Shown here piece by piece: positions 31,340 through 41,135 of a stretch of 64,000 nucleotides of DNA (its first letter is position 1; the number at the start of each line of letters is the position of its first letter). The stretch is taken from NCBI RefSeq assembly GCF_028737205.1, contig NZ_JAQZAL010000021.1, forward strand, positions 62,001-126,000, written 5' to 3'. The position numbers were made by a program, and so were the translations under genes. Under the pieces are notes generated by a model. That model had not been told where the DNA came from, made no database searches, and was given only the letters and a program-made list of their open reading frames with translations. The DNA is from Actinomycetospora lutea (lineage in GTDB: Bacteria > Actinomycetota > Actinomycetes > Mycobacteriales > Pseudonocardiaceae).

Positions 31340-33865
31340 TCAGGCGCTGGGCGCCCGTCCCCGCCCGAGCAGCCGCCGCAGGCGGGACACCACGGGCTCC
31401 AGCTCGGGCACGCGCAGCACGCGCATGGCCACGGCGACGACCACCAGGAAGACCACCGAGCCGCTGACGAGCACGAGCCACGACCGCAGCACGAGCGACG
31501 CGCTCCCGCCGAGGACCCGCTCGAGCAGCGTCACGCACAGCACGGCCACCAGCACCGCGACGATCGAGGCGAGCAGCGTCAGCACGAACGTGCGCAGGAC
31601 CCGGCGCGTGTCGAGGTGTCCGAGGCGCACCCGCAGCCAGATGTTGCCGACCACGAGGCCGACGACGAACCCGAACGCGTTGACCCCCGCGAGCCCGAGG
31701 ACGACCTGCTCGGGCGGCAGCAGCACCGGGCAGAGGTACGCCATCGGCACCTTGAGCGCCGTGATGACGACCATGATCAACGTCGGCGTGCGGGCGTCGT
31801 TCATCGCATAGAACACGCGCATCTGGAGCATCACGACGGCCATCGGGAGCAGGCCGAACGCGGACGCGGCCATGGCGCCGCCGAGCGAGGCGGCGCCCTC
31901 CGGGCCCGATCGCCCGACGCTGAACAGCGCGACGCCGAGCTGCGAGCCGAAGACGGTGAGCAGGGCGCTCATCGGCAGCAGGGTCACCGTGGACAGGCGG
32001 GTGCCCAGCGAGAGGTCGGCGACCACCTGGTCGGTGCGCCCGTTCGCGGCCGCGGCGCTCATGCGGGGCATCAGGGCGGTCAGCAGCGACACGCCGAGCA
32101 CGCCGTACGGCACCTGGATGAGCAGCCAGGCATAGCTGTAGATCGCCGGTCCGCCCTCGTCCGACCCGGAGGCGACCCGCAGGATGGCGGCGAGGCCGAC
32201 CTGGCTGACCAGCACGTACCCGACGACCCACGCCGCGAGCCCGCCGAACGCCGAGAGGCGGCGGTCCCACCCGAAGCGCCACTTCCAGTGGAAGCCGACG
32301 CGGCGCATCGCCGGGAGCATCACCGCGGCCTGCACGACGATCCCGAGCGTGCTGCCCACGCCCAGGACCAGCAGCTGGGTGTCCGAGATGCCCACGGGGG
32401 GCGACGGGAGCACCGCGTAGATCCCGAGGGCGACGAGCGCGACGAGGTTGTTGAGCACCGGTGCCCACGCCGCGGGACCGAAGTTGGCGCGCGAGTTGAG
32501 GATCGCGCCGAACAGGGCGCCCATGCCGTAGAAGAAGATCTGCGGCAGGAGCAGGTAGGCGAAGTCGACCGCGAGCTCGACGTCGACGCTCGGGTCCAGG
32601 TACGGGCGGATGAGCAGGGGCGCCGCGACCACCGCGAGCGTGGTCGCCAGGAGCAGGCCCACCGTCGCGCCCGAGAGCAGCTTCTGGGCGAACGCGTCTC
32701 CGCGGTCGCCGTCCTCCTTCGCGGCCTGGACGAGCACCGGGATGACGACGCTGGTGAGCACCCCGCCCAGCAGGAGCTCGAAGATGATGTTCGGGAGGGT
32801 GTTGGCGACGTTGAACGAGCTGCCGACGAGGTTCAGGCCGACGATCGCGGTGAGCCCCAGCGTGCGCAGGAAGCCCGTGAGACGGCTCACGAGGGTCGCG
32901 ACCGCCATGCCGCCCGACGCCTTCACCAGCGCCTTGTCGTCGCGGCCGGGCCCGACGTCGCTGGGGGCGCGCGGCGCCGGGACCGCGGACGCGTCCTGCT
33001 CGAGCGGCGCGCGCGGGAGCAGCACGGTCTCGTCGAGCGACCCCGCGACGCTCCACGACGCGAGCGGGGCCGGGCGCGCGGTGCGCACCGTCCGCTCGTC
33101 GCGCGCTCCGGTGCGCAGGGCCTCGGTGCGGTGCGGGTCGACCGCCGGGCGGCCGGGCACCGTGGCGGTGAGGTCCCCGGCGTCGGCCGGGTCGGCGGCG
33201 GCCGTGGTGTCGACGGCCTCGACCGCGGCGGTGGGCGCGGTCAGGCCGGTGGTGGACGCCTCGTCCGCGGCGGCGCCCGGGGGTGAGCCGGGCGGGCGGA
33301 CCGGGGGCAGGGGCGGACCGCCAGCGGTCCCGGCCGGAGCCGGACGCCCTGCGCCGGGCCGTCCGGGGCGACCCGACGGCGGCGGGCCGGCCGGCGGCGG
33401 GCCCGACGGCGAGGGGCCGGACGGGAGCGGCGGCCCGGCCGGCGGACCCGGCGGCGCACCCCGCGGAGGGGCGGGCGGAGGGGCGGGCGCCCCGCGGGGC
33501 GGCGCGGGCGGGGGCCGCGGGGGTCCCGGCGGCGGACCCTGTCCCGGGGGCGGCCCCGAGGGTGCTGGTGCCCGGGGTGGTCCCTGCGGTGGTGGTCCCT
33601 GCGGTGGCGGTCCCTGCGGCGACCGTGCCGGCGGCGCACCGGCCGGTGGGGCCGGCGGCGGACCGGCCGGCCCGGACGGCGCGATCGCCCCGGGTGCCGG
33701 CCCGGCCGTCGGACGCCCCGGCCGGTCGGGCGGGACGTCGCCGTGGGCGGGCGGCGGGGGGACGACGTCGGGAGCGGCGTCGGGAGCGGCGTCGGCATCG
33801 CGCCCGGTCCCGACCTCGTCGGCGGGCTCGTCGTCCGGCCGGCGGCCCGGGTCGCGGGCGGTCAC
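31340..33865 (-). CDS. murJ: Lipid II flippase MurJ with long N-terminal extension
   Basis: An 841-residue MOP-family flippase that moves lipid II outward for peptidoglycan synthesis. About 305 N-terminal residues are disordered, rich in Pro, Gly and Ala. The MurJ core begins LVKASGGMAVATLVSRLTGF and shows ANTLPNIIFELLLGGVLTSV and 14 predicted membrane helices. The GTG overlaps the DUF6049 stop (GTGA). The usual actinobacterial C-terminal pseudokinase is missing here and is encoded by the next gene downstream. Confidence 0.93.
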   Translation of the reverse strand: MTARDPGRRPDDEPADEVGTGRDADAAPDAAPDVVPPPPAHGDVPPDRPGRPTAGPAPGAIAPSGPAGPPPAPPAGAPPARSPQGPPPQGPPPQGPPRAPAPSGPPPGQGPPPGPPRPPPAPPRGAPAPPPAPPRGAPPGPPAGPPLPSGPSPSGPPPAGPPPSGRPGRPGAGRPAPAGTAGGPPLPPVRPPGSPPGAAADEASTTGLTAPTAAVEAVDTTAAADPADAGDLTATVPGRPAVDPHRTEALRTGARDERTVRTARPAPLASWSVAGSLDETVLLPRAPLEQDASAVPAPRAPSDVGPGRDDKALVKASGGMAVATLVSRLTGFLRTLGLTAIVGLNLVGSSFNVANTLPNIIFELLLGGVLTSVVIPVLVQAAKEDGDRGDAFAQKLLSGATVGLLLATTLAVVAAPLLIRPYLDPSVDVELAVDFAYLLLPQIFFYGMGALFGAILNSRANFGPAAWAPVLNNLVALVALGIYAVLPSPPVGISDTQLLVLGVGSTLGIVVQAAVMLPAMRRVGFHWKWRFGWDRRLSAFGGLAAWVVGYVLVSQVGLAAILRVASGSDEGGPAIYSYAWLLIQVPYGVLGVSLLTALMPRMSAAAANGRTDQVVADLSLGTRLSTVTLLPMSALLTVFGSQLGVALFSVGRSGPEGAASLGGAMAASAFGLLPMAVVMLQMRVFYAMNDARTPTLIMVVITALKVPMAYLCPVLLPPEQVVLGLAGVNAFGFVVGLVVGNIWLRVRLGHLDTRRVLRTFVLTLLASIVAVLVAVLCVTLLERVLGGSASLVLRSWLVLVSGSVVFLVVVAVAMRVLRVPELEPVVSRLRRLLGRGRAPSA

Positions 33866-36183
33866 CGTCTCTGCAGCTCGCGTGTCGGGAGGTCCGACCC
33901 GCCCGGCCCGTCCGGGCCCGTCGGGCCGCGACGGCGTCTGCGGCGGGACCTCCGGTCGCGCCGGGCCGCCAGCACCCGGCGAGCGATCCGGACGCTCGCC
34001 AGGATCACCAGCACGACGGCTGCGGACGCGGTCAACCACACCGTGATCGTGCCGTAGGCCGTCGATCGCAGCAGCAGGCGAGCCGTGGGACCGAGAGGTT
34101 CACCCCCCGGTGTCCGGGCCTGCGCGTCCACCTGGAACTGCCCGGCGCGGGTGACCTCCACCTCGACCTGGACCTGCCTGCTACCGAACGCGGGCACGGT
34201 CACGACCGGCAGCGGGGTGGTACGCAGGCCGGCCGTGGGCTCGAGCACGACCTGGACCCGCACGGCCACCGGCAGGCGGTTCTCCACGGTGAGCAGCAGG
34301 GGGGCGTCGTTGGTCCCCAGCGAGTACGAGCCGGACGGCTGGACGACCCGCACCGCCGCGCGCAGCTCGTCGACCTGCCGTTCGACCCCGCCGACCTGCG
34401 CCTCCTGGGCGGGCGGATCCCCGCGCCACGCGGCGGAGACGCTGCGCAGGACGCCGTCGGTGAGCGGTTCGACGAAGTCGGACGGGGACGGCGCGCCGAC
34501 CCCGTCGCGCTCGGTGGCGGCGAGCAGCTCGCGCTGGCGGTCCCGGACCACGACGGCGCGCGCCACGAGGGGCTCGGCGATCGCGTCCACGTCCCGGGAG
34601 CGGGGTCCGAGCGTGGCCGGGGGCAGCGGGGTGGCGGCGCCGACCGGCCCGACGAGGGTGGCGAGGTCGACGGGACGGGCGAGGCCGAGGCGGGCGAGGT
34701 CGTCGACGCCCGCGAGCAGGGCGCCCGCCTCGGCGGTGCTCGCGGCCCAGTCGGTGGGCGGGGCGAGCACGGTGACCGGCGGGACGCCGGTCGCGGGCGC
34801 CTCCTGCAGGGCGCGCAGCCCCAGCACCCCGAGGGCGTCCTGGGTGGCGAGCGGCGCGGACGTGCCGGCGGGGCTGGTGGAGTCCCCCGGGTCGTCGTCG
34901 GCGGTCCGCGGGCCGAGCGCCGTCAGGGCGACCGGGTCGAGGGTGACGGCGGCCGGTCCGGGCGCGCCGGGCAGCCGGGCGAGCGCGCCGGTGGGCAGCG
35001 TGCCGTCGAGCACGTCGCCGTCGAGGAGCACCGCGCGGGTGCCGCGCCCGGCGAGGTCGGCGAGGGCCCGCTCGTCGAGGAGGCCGCCGGCGGGCCAGAC
35101 GGTGTCGGGGACCGGCGTGGTCCCGAGGATGTCGCCGACGCGCCGGGTGCCGGTGCTCAGCGCCGCCGCGGAGAGGTCGGTGGCGCCGCGCGCGGTGGCG
35201 ACGAGGTCGGTGCCGGCGTAGGGCAGGGCGGTGACGCAGCGTCCCCGCGCCTGGGTGCGGACCGCGTCGAGCCACCGGCCCGCGGCCGCCGCGCCCGCGC
35301 CGGGCACGGTGCCGCCCGCGGTGCGGACCTGGTAGCCGCCGGCCATGGCCTGGGCGGTCTCGAGCAGGTCGGCGTCGACGGCCAGGCACACCGAGCGCGC
35401 GGCCGCCGAGCCGGGCGGCGCCGCCCGGCCGAGGGCGTCGACGAGCCCCGCGAGCCGGCCGCCGGGGGCGAACGAGGTGGCCAGGTCGTCGTCGGCGAGC
35501 AGGGTCGGCGCGCCGGGCAGGACCGGGACGCGCCGGGGCCGGTCGGCGAGCGGGTAGAGCAGCGAGACCGCGGTGGCCCGGCCGACCGGTGGCGCCGCCG
35601 GGGGGCCCTCGCCGGGGACGCCGACCACCGGCAGCAGGAAGCGGACCGCGCCGAGGCGGGTCGCGCCCGCGCTGCCGAGCGCGCCGTCGACGCCGACCAG
35701 CATCGGGTGCACGCCCGACGCGGCGATGCCCAGCGATCCGGGGCCGGTCAGCGGCACCCGCACCAGGAACGGCGCCTCGGTGGCCGGGGCGACCGCCGGG
35801 GCGACCTCGACCGGCGGGGTCCGGACCGCCGCGCCGCCGGTCCCGCCGTCGAGCGCGCCGAGCGCGGCCCGGCTGCCCGCCACGGCGGCGCCCCGCTCGA
35901 GACGCACGTCGACGTCGCGGGCGGTGACCGCCGAGCGGTTGACCACCCGCCCGCTGACGACCAGCTCCGGCGGCCCGTCGGCGGTGACCACCCGGGGCGC
36001 GAGCGTGTCGAGCACCACGTCGACGGAGCGTCCGGTCGGTGCCGCCGTGGGTGCCGCCGTGGGTGCCGCCGTGGCGGCCGGCGCGACCAGCACCAGCAGC
36101 AGGCCCACCAGCGCGAGCACGAGGCCCGCGCCGTGGGCCCGACGGAGACGAGCTGCTCCCCGCGGACGGCGGGGAGGGCTCAC
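33862..36183 (-). CDS. DUF6049 family secreted/membrane-anchored protein
   Basis: A 773-residue protein, the counterpart of M. tuberculosis Rv3909. A signal peptide (about residues 20-42, [20 protein letters not shown]) is followed by a short [10 protein letters not shown] repeat encoded by tandem copies at 36040-36075. A large outer region with beta-rich ends follows. One C-terminal membrane helix lies at about 717-740 ([20 protein letters not shown]), ahead of a very basic inner tail. The function is unknown, but constant linkage to murJ suggests an envelope role. It is coupled at both ends by four-base overlaps with the NUDIX and murJ genes. Confidence 0.88.
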   Translation of the reverse strand: MSPPRRPRGAARLRRAHGAGLVLALVGLLLVLVAPAATAAPTAAPTAAPTGRSVDVVLDTLAPRVVTADGPPELVVSGRVVNRSAVTARDVDVRLERGAAVAGSRAALGALDGGTGGAAVRTPPVEVAPAVAPATEAPFLVRVPLTGPGSLGIAASGVHPMLVGVDGALGSAGATRLGAVRFLLPVVGVPGEGPPAAPPVGRATAVSLLYPLADRPRRVPVLPGAPTLLADDDLATSFAPGGRLAGLVDALGRAAPPGSAAARSVCLAVDADLLETAQAMAGGYQVRTAGGTVPGAGAAAAGRWLDAVRTQARGRCVTALPYAGTDLVATARGATDLSAAALSTGTRRVGDILGTTPVPDTVWPAGGLLDERALADLAGRGTRAVLLDGDVLDGTLPTGALARLPGAPGPAAVTLDPVALTALGPRTADDDPGDSTSPAGTSAPLATQDALGVLGLRALQEAPATGVPPVTVLAPPTDWAASTAEAGALLAGVDDLARLGLARPVDLATLVGPVGAATPLPPATLGPRSRDVDAIAEPLVARAVVVRDRQRELLAATERDGVGAPSPSDFVEPLTDGVLRSVSAAWRGDPPAQEAQVGGVERQVDELRAAVRVVQPSGSYSLGTNDAPLLLTVENRLPVAVRVQVVLEPTAGLRTTPLPVVTVPAFGSRQVQVEVEVTRAGQFQVDAQARTPGGEPLGPTARLLLRSTAYGTITVWLTASAAVVLVILASVRIARRVLAARRDRRSRRRRRRGPTGPDGPGGSDLPTRELQRR

Positions 36184-36665
36184 GCCGACTCCTCCAGGAT
36201 CTGGGCGGCGCGGCGCACCAGGCGGCGCTCGTCGGCGTAGGCGAGGCGGGAGTCGAGCTCGCCGAGCGGCACCCACGCCACCTCGGTGACCTCGACGTCG
36301 GCGTCGGAGAGCTCGCCGCCGTGGGCCCGCAGCAGGTAGTGGTGCACGGTCTTGTGGATGCGGCGGTCCTCGGCCACGAACCAGTAGTCGATGCTGCCGA
36401 GGAACGCCCGCACGGACGCGATGATGCCGGTCTCCTCCTCGACCTCGCGCACGGCGGCCTGCTCGGCGGTCTCGCCCTCCTCGAGGTGGCCCTTCGGCAG
36501 CGACCAGAGCAGGCGCCCACGACGGTCGAGGCGGCCGATGAGGGCCGCACTCGTGCCGGCGGCGTCGACGACGAGGCCTCCCGCCGAGGTCTCGTCGACC
36601 GTGCGCATCCGCCGCCGGGAGCCACGCCGTCGCCGGTCGCCGGACCGGCGGGACGGGCTGGACAC
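36180..36665 (-). CDS. NUDIX hydrolase (MutT4-like)
   Basis: A 161-residue NUDIX enzyme. The box is [22 protein letters not shown], a full match to Gx5Ex7REUxEExGU split over residues 60-82. The basic N-terminus [20 protein letters not shown] matches MutT4 (Rv3908) of mycobacteria. It should hydrolyse nucleoside diphosphate-linked compounds; the substrate is not certain. I used the GTG at 36665. The frame is open to 36818 but that would run into the divergent pcnA start. It heads the NUDIX-DUF6049-murJ operon. Confidence 0.88.
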   Translation of the reverse strand: MSSPSRRSGDRRRRGSRRRMRTVDETSAGGLVVDAAGTSAALIGRLDRRGRLLWSLPKGHLEEGETAEQAAVREVEEETGIIASVRAFLGSIDYWFVAEDRRIHKTVHHYLLRAHGGELSDADVEVTEVAWVPLGELDSRLAYADERRLVRRAAQILEESA

Positions 36666-36772
36666 GACCGCGATCGTACGGCGCCCCCGCCGTGACGGGG
36701 ATCTGTCCGCGGGTCGACGCGCGGGTGTCGTCCCGGCGGATCCGCCCTCCCGGTCCCGCATCCTGCTCGCGG

Positions 36773-36778
36773 TAGCCT
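36773..36778 (+). promoter_or_regulatory. pcnA -10 element (leaderless)
   Basis: TAGCCT is 8 nt before the GTG at 36787 and no ribosome site precedes that GTG, so transcription likely starts at the start codon. Confidence 0.55.
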
Positions 36779-36786
36779 GTCCTGTC

Positions 36787-38256
36787 GTGCCCGGACCCGC
36801 GCCAGCCCCTTCGTCCACGACCGGCGCCGATCACGCGGCGGTGGTCGAGATGGTGAGCTACTCCCCCGTGGCGGACGAGCTCGCCCGGCGGTTCGCCGAC
36901 GCCGGCCACCGCCTCTACCTCGTCGGCGGTAGCGTGCGCGACGCGCTGCTCGGCCGGCACTCCACCGACCTGGACTTCACCACCGACGCGCGGCCCGACG
37001 CGATCCAGCGCCTGGTGTCGGGCTGGGCCGAGGCGGTCTGGGACACCGGCATCGCCTACGGCACGGTCGGCGCGGTCCGCCACGGCGTGACCTGCGAGGT
37101 CACGACGTTCCGCGCGGACGCCTACGACGGCGTGACCCGCAACCCCGTGGTCGCGTTCGGCGACACCGTGGAGGGCGACCTCGTGCGGCGCGACTTCACC
37201 GCCAACGCGATGGCCCTCTCGCTGCCCGACCGCACGTTCGTCGACCCCTACGGCGGGCTGGCGGCGCTGGCGCGCGGCGTCCTCGACACCCCGACCGACC
37301 CGCGGACCTCCTTCGGCGACGACCCGCTGCGCCTGCTTCGGGCGGCGCGCTTCGTCTCCCAGCTGGGCTTCGAGGTCGCGCCGAGGGTCGAGCAGGCGAT
37401 GACGGAGATGGCGCCCGAGCTGGGCCGGATCACCGCCGAGCGGGTGCAGGCGGAGCTGACGAAGCTGCTGCTCGGCGCCCACCCGCGGCGCGGGATCGAG
37501 CTGATGGTCGACACCGGGCTCGCCGACGTCGTGCTGCCCGAGGTGCCCGCCATGCGCCTCGAGATCGACGAGCACGCCCAGCACAAGGACGTCTACGAGC
37601 ACTCGCTGACGGTCATGGAGCAGGCGATCGGGCGGGAGGGCCCGGACGGCCCCGACCTCGTCCTGCGCCTGGCCGCCCTGCTGCACGACATCGGCAAGCC
37701 GGCGACGCGCAAGGTCGAGCCCGGGCGGCGGGTGAGCTTCCACCACCACGAGGTGGTCGGCGCGAAGATGACCCGCAAGCGGCTCCGCGAGCTGCGCTAC
37801 CCCAAGCAGGTCATCGAGGACGTCGCGCAGCTCGTGTTCCTGCACCTGCGCTTCCACGGCTACGGCAAGGGCGAGTGGACCGACTCCGCCGTGCGCCGCT
37901 ACGTCACCGACGCCGGGCCGCTGCTCGACCGGCTGCACAAGCTCGTGCGGTCGGACTCGACGACGCGCAACAAGCGCCGGGCCGCCGCGCTGCAGCGCTC
38001 CTACGACGACCTCGAGGAGCGGATCACGCGGATCGCGCAGGAGGAGGACCTGGCGCGCGTGCGCCCGGACCTCGACGGCAACGCGATCATGGAGCTGCTG
38101 GGCATCCCGCCGGGCCCGCTGGTGGGGAGGGCCTGGCGCCACCTCAAGGACGTCCGGCTCGAGCGCGGGCCGCTCGACCACGACGAGGCCCGCGAGGAGC
38201 TGCTGCGGTGGGCCGCCGCCGAGGGGATCGGGTCCGCGGGGGAACCCGAGGACTGA
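36787..38256 (+). CDS. pcnA: CCA tRNA nucleotidyltransferase / poly(A) polymerase family
   Basis: A 489-residue enzyme that adds or repairs the CCA end of tRNA. The nucleotidyltransferase motif is [20 protein letters not shown] with the DxD metal pair, followed by [11 protein letters not shown] and [17 protein letters not shown]. An HD domain with LLHDIGKP and [10 protein letters not shown] follows, which many actinobacterial members have. Length fits. ATG 36852 (inside [12 protein letters not shown]) is another possible start. It is divergent from the NUDIX gene. Confidence 0.93.
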   Translation: MPGPAPAPSSTTGADHAAVVEMVSYSPVADELARRFADAGHRLYLVGGSVRDALLGRHSTDLDFTTDARPDAIQRLVSGWAEAVWDTGIAYGTVGAVRHGVTCEVTTFRADAYDGVTRNPVVAFGDTVEGDLVRRDFTANAMALSLPDRTFVDPYGGLAALARGVLDTPTDPRTSFGDDPLRLLRAARFVSQLGFEVAPRVEQAMTEMAPELGRITAERVQAELTKLLLGAHPRRGIELMVDTGLADVVLPEVPAMRLEIDEHAQHKDVYEHSLTVMEQAIGREGPDGPDLVLRLAALLHDIGKPATRKVEPGRRVSFHHHEVVGAKMTRKRLRELRYPKQVIEDVAQLVFLHLRFHGYGKGEWTDSAVRRYVTDAGPLLDRLHKLVRSDSTTRNKRRAAALQRSYDDLEERITRIAQEEDLARVRPDLDGNAIMELLGIPPGPLVGRAWRHLKDVRLERGPLDHDEAREELLRWAAAEGIGSAGEPED

Positions 38257-38274
38257 GGCTGCGTCGAACCCGGT

Positions 38275-38898
38275 GTGGGATCCTTGCGCTACGCCTTCGG
38301 CACCGGGGAGGGCCCGGTGCACCGCCACGTCTCGCGTGCCGACCGCGACCTGGGCCCGACCGGCGACCCCGACGCGGTCGCCCTCGACTTCGACGGCGAC
38401 GGGCGGGTCGACGACGCCCTGTGGGACGCCGACGGCGACGGCGTCGCCGACCACTCGGTGCTCGACCTCGACGACGACGGCCGCCCGGACCACGCCTACA
38501 CCGACCCGTCGGGTCGCGGCCTCTGGGACGTCCGTGCGCCGCTCCCCGGGGCCGATCCGGTGGCGACCGGCGCAGCGCTGAGCTGGACCGACGTGCGCGG
38601 CCGGTCGGCGGAGGCCACGGCGGGGCTGGACACCGACGGCGACGGGGTGCTCGACGGGGTGGCGGTGGACGCCGACCACGAGCCGGGTGCGGAGGTGGTG
38701 TGCGACCTCGACGGCGACGGGCGCGTCGAGCAGCTGCTGGTCGACGGTGACGGCGACGGCCGCCACGAGCTCGCCTACCTGTCGTCGGAACCCGGCTCGC
38801 CGTCGGCGCGGTGGGACCTGCTGCTGCTCGACACCGACGGCGACGGGGCCGTCGACACCCTCGCCGGGGACGGCGCGGCCGGCTGGGTGTCGCCCTGA
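38275..38898 (+). CDS. Asp-repeat protein with DxDGDG calcium-binding-like motifs
   Basis: A 207-residue, strongly acidic protein of unknown function. At least seven DxDGDGxxD motifs occur: [61 protein letters not shown] and DTDGDGAVDT. These resemble the calcium loops of EF-hand, dockerin or thrombospondin type 3 repeats. No signal peptide or membrane helix is present, which is odd for such repeats. The GTG is 18 nt past pcnA and has no clear ribosome site. Its last 124 nt overlap the end of the opposite MFS gene. Confidence 0.7.
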   Translation: MGSLRYAFGTGEGPVHRHVSRADRDLGPTGDPDAVALDFDGDGRVDDALWDADGDGVADHSVLDLDDDGRPDHAYTDPSGRGLWDVRAPLPGADPVATGAALSWTDVRGRSAEATAGLDTDGDGVLDGVAVDADHEPGAEVVCDLDGDGRVEQLLVDGDGDGRHELAYLSSEPGSPSARWDLLLLDTDGDGAVDTLAGDGAAGWVSP

Positions 38899-40229
38899 TC
38901 CCCGGCCCGGCGCTGCTGCCAGCGCAGCGCCAGCTCGTGCACCACGAGCCCGAGCAGGTAGATCGCGGCGGCGAGCACCAGCAGCAGCGGCGAGCGCCCG
39001 CTGGGCGGGCAGAGGAACGCCGCGCCCGCCACGGCGATCACGTAGGTGACGTTGAAGGTGGTGTCCGAGAGCGAGAACACCCGCCCGCGGACGTCGTCGC
39101 CGACCTCGCGCTGCACCGCCGCGTCCGAGCAGAGCTTGATCGCCTGCCCGACCAGGCCGAGCACGAACGAGCCGGCGAGGATGGTGGGCAGCGTCATCGG
39201 GAGACCGAGGGAGAGCAGCGCCACCGCGGCCAGCACGAGCATGACGCGGACCGTGCCCGTGCGGCCGACCTTCCCGGTGAGCCACGGCGTCACCACCGCC
39301 GCGACGCCGAGGCCCGCGGCGACGGCGGCCACCACCTCGCCCAGCCCGGCGATCCCGGCCTTGAGCGGCCCGACGTCGGTCAGCGAGTTCCGCATCAGCA
39401 ACATCACCACGAGCGTGGTGATGCCGAACGCCAGCCGGTGGGCGGCGACGGCGCCGAACGCCGCGAGCACGCCGGGGGCGTCGCGGGCGGCGCGGGCCCC
39501 GTCGACGAGACCGTGCGCCACGGCCCGCAGCGCCTGGGCGGCCTCGCTGCGCTCGTCGGGCCCGAGCGAGCCGCGGGCGATCGTCGTGGCGACCAGCACG
39601 ATGACCAGCGAGCCCACGGCGGCCACGGCCGTCGTCCACGCGGCGTCGGTGTCCTGCGGGCCGATGAGCCCGCGCAGCCCGATCGCGCAGCCCGCGCCGA
39701 TCGCCGCGGCCACCGCGCCCGACGTCGTGACCAGCGAGTTCGCGCCGACGAGGTGCTCGTCGGCCACCACGTGGGGCAGCGCGGCGGACAGGCCGGCCTG
39801 GATGAAGCGGCTCACGCCGATCGTGGCCAGCGCGCCCAGGTAGAGCCCCGGCCCGGTGACCCCGGCGAGGACCACCCCCGCCGTGAGCAGCGTCAGCACC
39901 CCGCGCAGCGCGCCGGCGACGATCATGACGCGCCGGCGGTCCCAGCGGTCGAGCAGCGCGCCGGCGAAGGGGCCGATGAGCGAGTAGGGCAGCAGGACCG
40001 TGGCCAGCCCCAGGGCGACCATGAGGGGGTCGGCCTCGCGCTCGGGGCTGAAGAGCACCAGCCCGCCGAGCGCCGCCTGGAACACGCCGTCGCCCCACTG
40101 CGCGGCCAGCCGGACCGTCAGGAGCTTGCCGAACCCGGGGTGGACGAGCAGCTCGCGCAGCCGCCGGACCGGGTTGCGTGCCGGGGTCGCGGCGGCCGCG
40201 GGCGCGGCGGGGCCGGGAGCGACGGTCAC
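38775..40229 (-). CDS. MFS transporter
   Basis: A 484-residue major facilitator of the drug-export type, with about 12 membrane helices. The loop between helices 2 and 3 reads GALLDRWDRRRVMIVAGALR, the family's motif A. NSLVTTSGAVAAAIGAG and VQREVGDDVRGRVFSLSDT are typical of MFS_3-type members. Substrate unknown. The last 45 residues are a Ser-rich tail that lies opposite the coding end of the Asp-repeat gene. The GTG at 40229 is 8 nt after a TAGCGT and has no ribosome site; GTG 40235 is possible. Confidence 0.87.
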   Translation of the reverse strand: MTVAPGPAAPAAAATPARNPVRRLRELLVHPGFGKLLTVRLAAQWGDGVFQAALGGLVLFSPEREADPLMVALGLATVLLPYSLIGPFAGALLDRWDRRRVMIVAGALRGVLTLLTAGVVLAGVTGPGLYLGALATIGVSRFIQAGLSAALPHVVADEHLVGANSLVTTSGAVAAAIGAGCAIGLRGLIGPQDTDAAWTTAVAAVGSLVIVLVATTIARGSLGPDERSEAAQALRAVAHGLVDGARAARDAPGVLAAFGAVAAHRLAFGITTLVVMLLMRNSLTDVGPLKAGIAGLGEVVAAVAAGLGVAAVVTPWLTGKVGRTGTVRVMLVLAAVALLSLGLPMTLPTILAGSFVLGLVGQAIKLCSDAAVQREVGDDVRGRVFSLSDTTFNVTYVIAVAGAAFLCPPSGRSPLLLVLAAAIYLLGLVVHELALRWQQRRAGDQGDTQPAAPSPARVSTAPSPSVSSSSRSHRADGEPGSDDR

Positions 40230-40237
40230 GGGCACCC

Positions 40238-40243
40238 ACGCTA
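40238..40243 (-). promoter_or_regulatory. MFS gene -10 element (leaderless)
   Basis: On the minus strand TAGCGT lies 8 nt before the GTG at 40229, with no ribosome site between. Confidence 0.5.
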
Positions 40244-40431
40244 CGCGGTCGGGCACGCCCGCAGTCCCGGCAGCGGTGTCGGGAATCCGCCCGACCGATC
40301 GGCGCACGCCGGGACGGGCCCGCTGCCTCGTCGCGGCGGCCCATCCGTGCCCGGACGTGCTCGCGACCGCCGCGTGACCGCCCCGTGACCATGCGGACGT
40401 GCCTGCCGCCCCGCCGTGCACCGGTGCGACG

Positions 40432-41031
40432 ATGGGGCGCGTGGCCAGTGGTGTGGGTGAACATCAGCAGGCCGAGGTCGAGGCGGGGACGCTCCTCGTG
40501 GCCTCCCCGACCCTGACCGACCCCAACTTCGCGCGCTCGGTCGTCTTCGTCATCGACCACCGGCCCGCGGGCACCCTCGGGGTCGTGCTCAACCGGCCCA
40601 GCGAGGTCTCGGTCGCCGATGTCCTGCCCGGCTGGGACCCCCACACGACCCGCCCGAACGCCGTGTTCGTCGGCGGCCCGGTCGAGCAGCGCACGGCGCT
40701 GTGCCTCGCGGCGCTGCGCACCGGCGAGGACCCGGCGAGCACCGGCGGCGTCGTCGGCGTGCGCGGGCCGCTGGCCCTCGTCGACCTCGACGGCGACCCC
40801 GACGACCTCGCGCCCCGGGTCCGCGGCCTGCGCGTGTTCGCCGGCTACTCGGGCTGGGACCGCGGCCAGCTCCAGGGCGAGATCGGCCGCGGCGACTGGT
40901 ACGTCGTGCCCGCCCTGCCCGACGACGTCCTCGCCCCGGCCGGCTACGACCTCTGGGGCGGGGTCCTGCGCCGGCAGGGCGTGCCCCTGGCCCTCCTCGC
41001 CACCCACGTCAGCGAGCCGCGCCGGAACTGA
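40432..41031 (+). CDS. yqgE: YqgE/AlgH family protein (DUF179)
   Basis: A 199-residue protein. Family motifs are AGTLLVASPTLTDPNFARSV, GTLGVVLNRPS, FVGGPVE, RVFAGYSGWDRGQLQGEI and the C-terminal VLRRQGVPLALLATH. It matches Rv0038 of M. tuberculosis in length and order. The molecular role is unknown; the fold is known but no activity is agreed. ATG 40432 and GTG 40441 are both possible starts. Confidence 0.92.
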   Translation: MGRVASGVGEHQQAEVEAGTLLVASPTLTDPNFARSVVFVIDHRPAGTLGVVLNRPSEVSVADVLPGWDPHTTRPNAVFVGGPVEQRTALCLAALRTGEDPASTGGVVGVRGPLALVDLDGDPDDLAPRVRGLRVFAGYSGWDRGQLQGEIGRGDWYVVPALPDDVLAPAGYDLWGGVLRRQGVPLALLATHVSEPRRN

Positions 41032-41046
41032 CGCGCCCTGTCCCGC

Positions 41047-41095
41047 AGCGAACGGGTATCTCGCTGCTTCTCTGCGCACGAACTCCCCGTTCGCT
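41047..41095. repeat. Inverted repeat between yqgE and the DUF427 gene
   Basis: Arms AGCGAACGGG (41047-41056) and CCCGTTCGCT (41086-41095) are perfect 10-bp complements with a 29-nt loop. The AGCGAA core resembles the ends of the repeats at 695 and 45178. It lies 16 nt past the yqgE stop and may terminate it. Confidence 0.55.
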
Positions 41096-41122
41096 CGCCG
41101 CGCCGGGGCGGGTGCGAGCACC

Positions 41123-41128
41123 TAGCGT
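41123..41128 (+). promoter_or_regulatory. DUF427 gene -10 element (leaderless)
   Basis: TAGCGT is followed by 7 nt and the GTG at 41136, with no ribosome site between. This is the spacing of a leaderless transcript. Confidence 0.6.
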
Positions 41129-41135
41129 CGAGCAC

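Noticed and set aside
33862-41121. A very long minus-strand open frame reaching far beyond DUF6049
   Set aside because: Only the part up to 36183 has family similarity and a signal peptide. The rest is antisense to pcnA, the Asp-repeat gene and yqgE.
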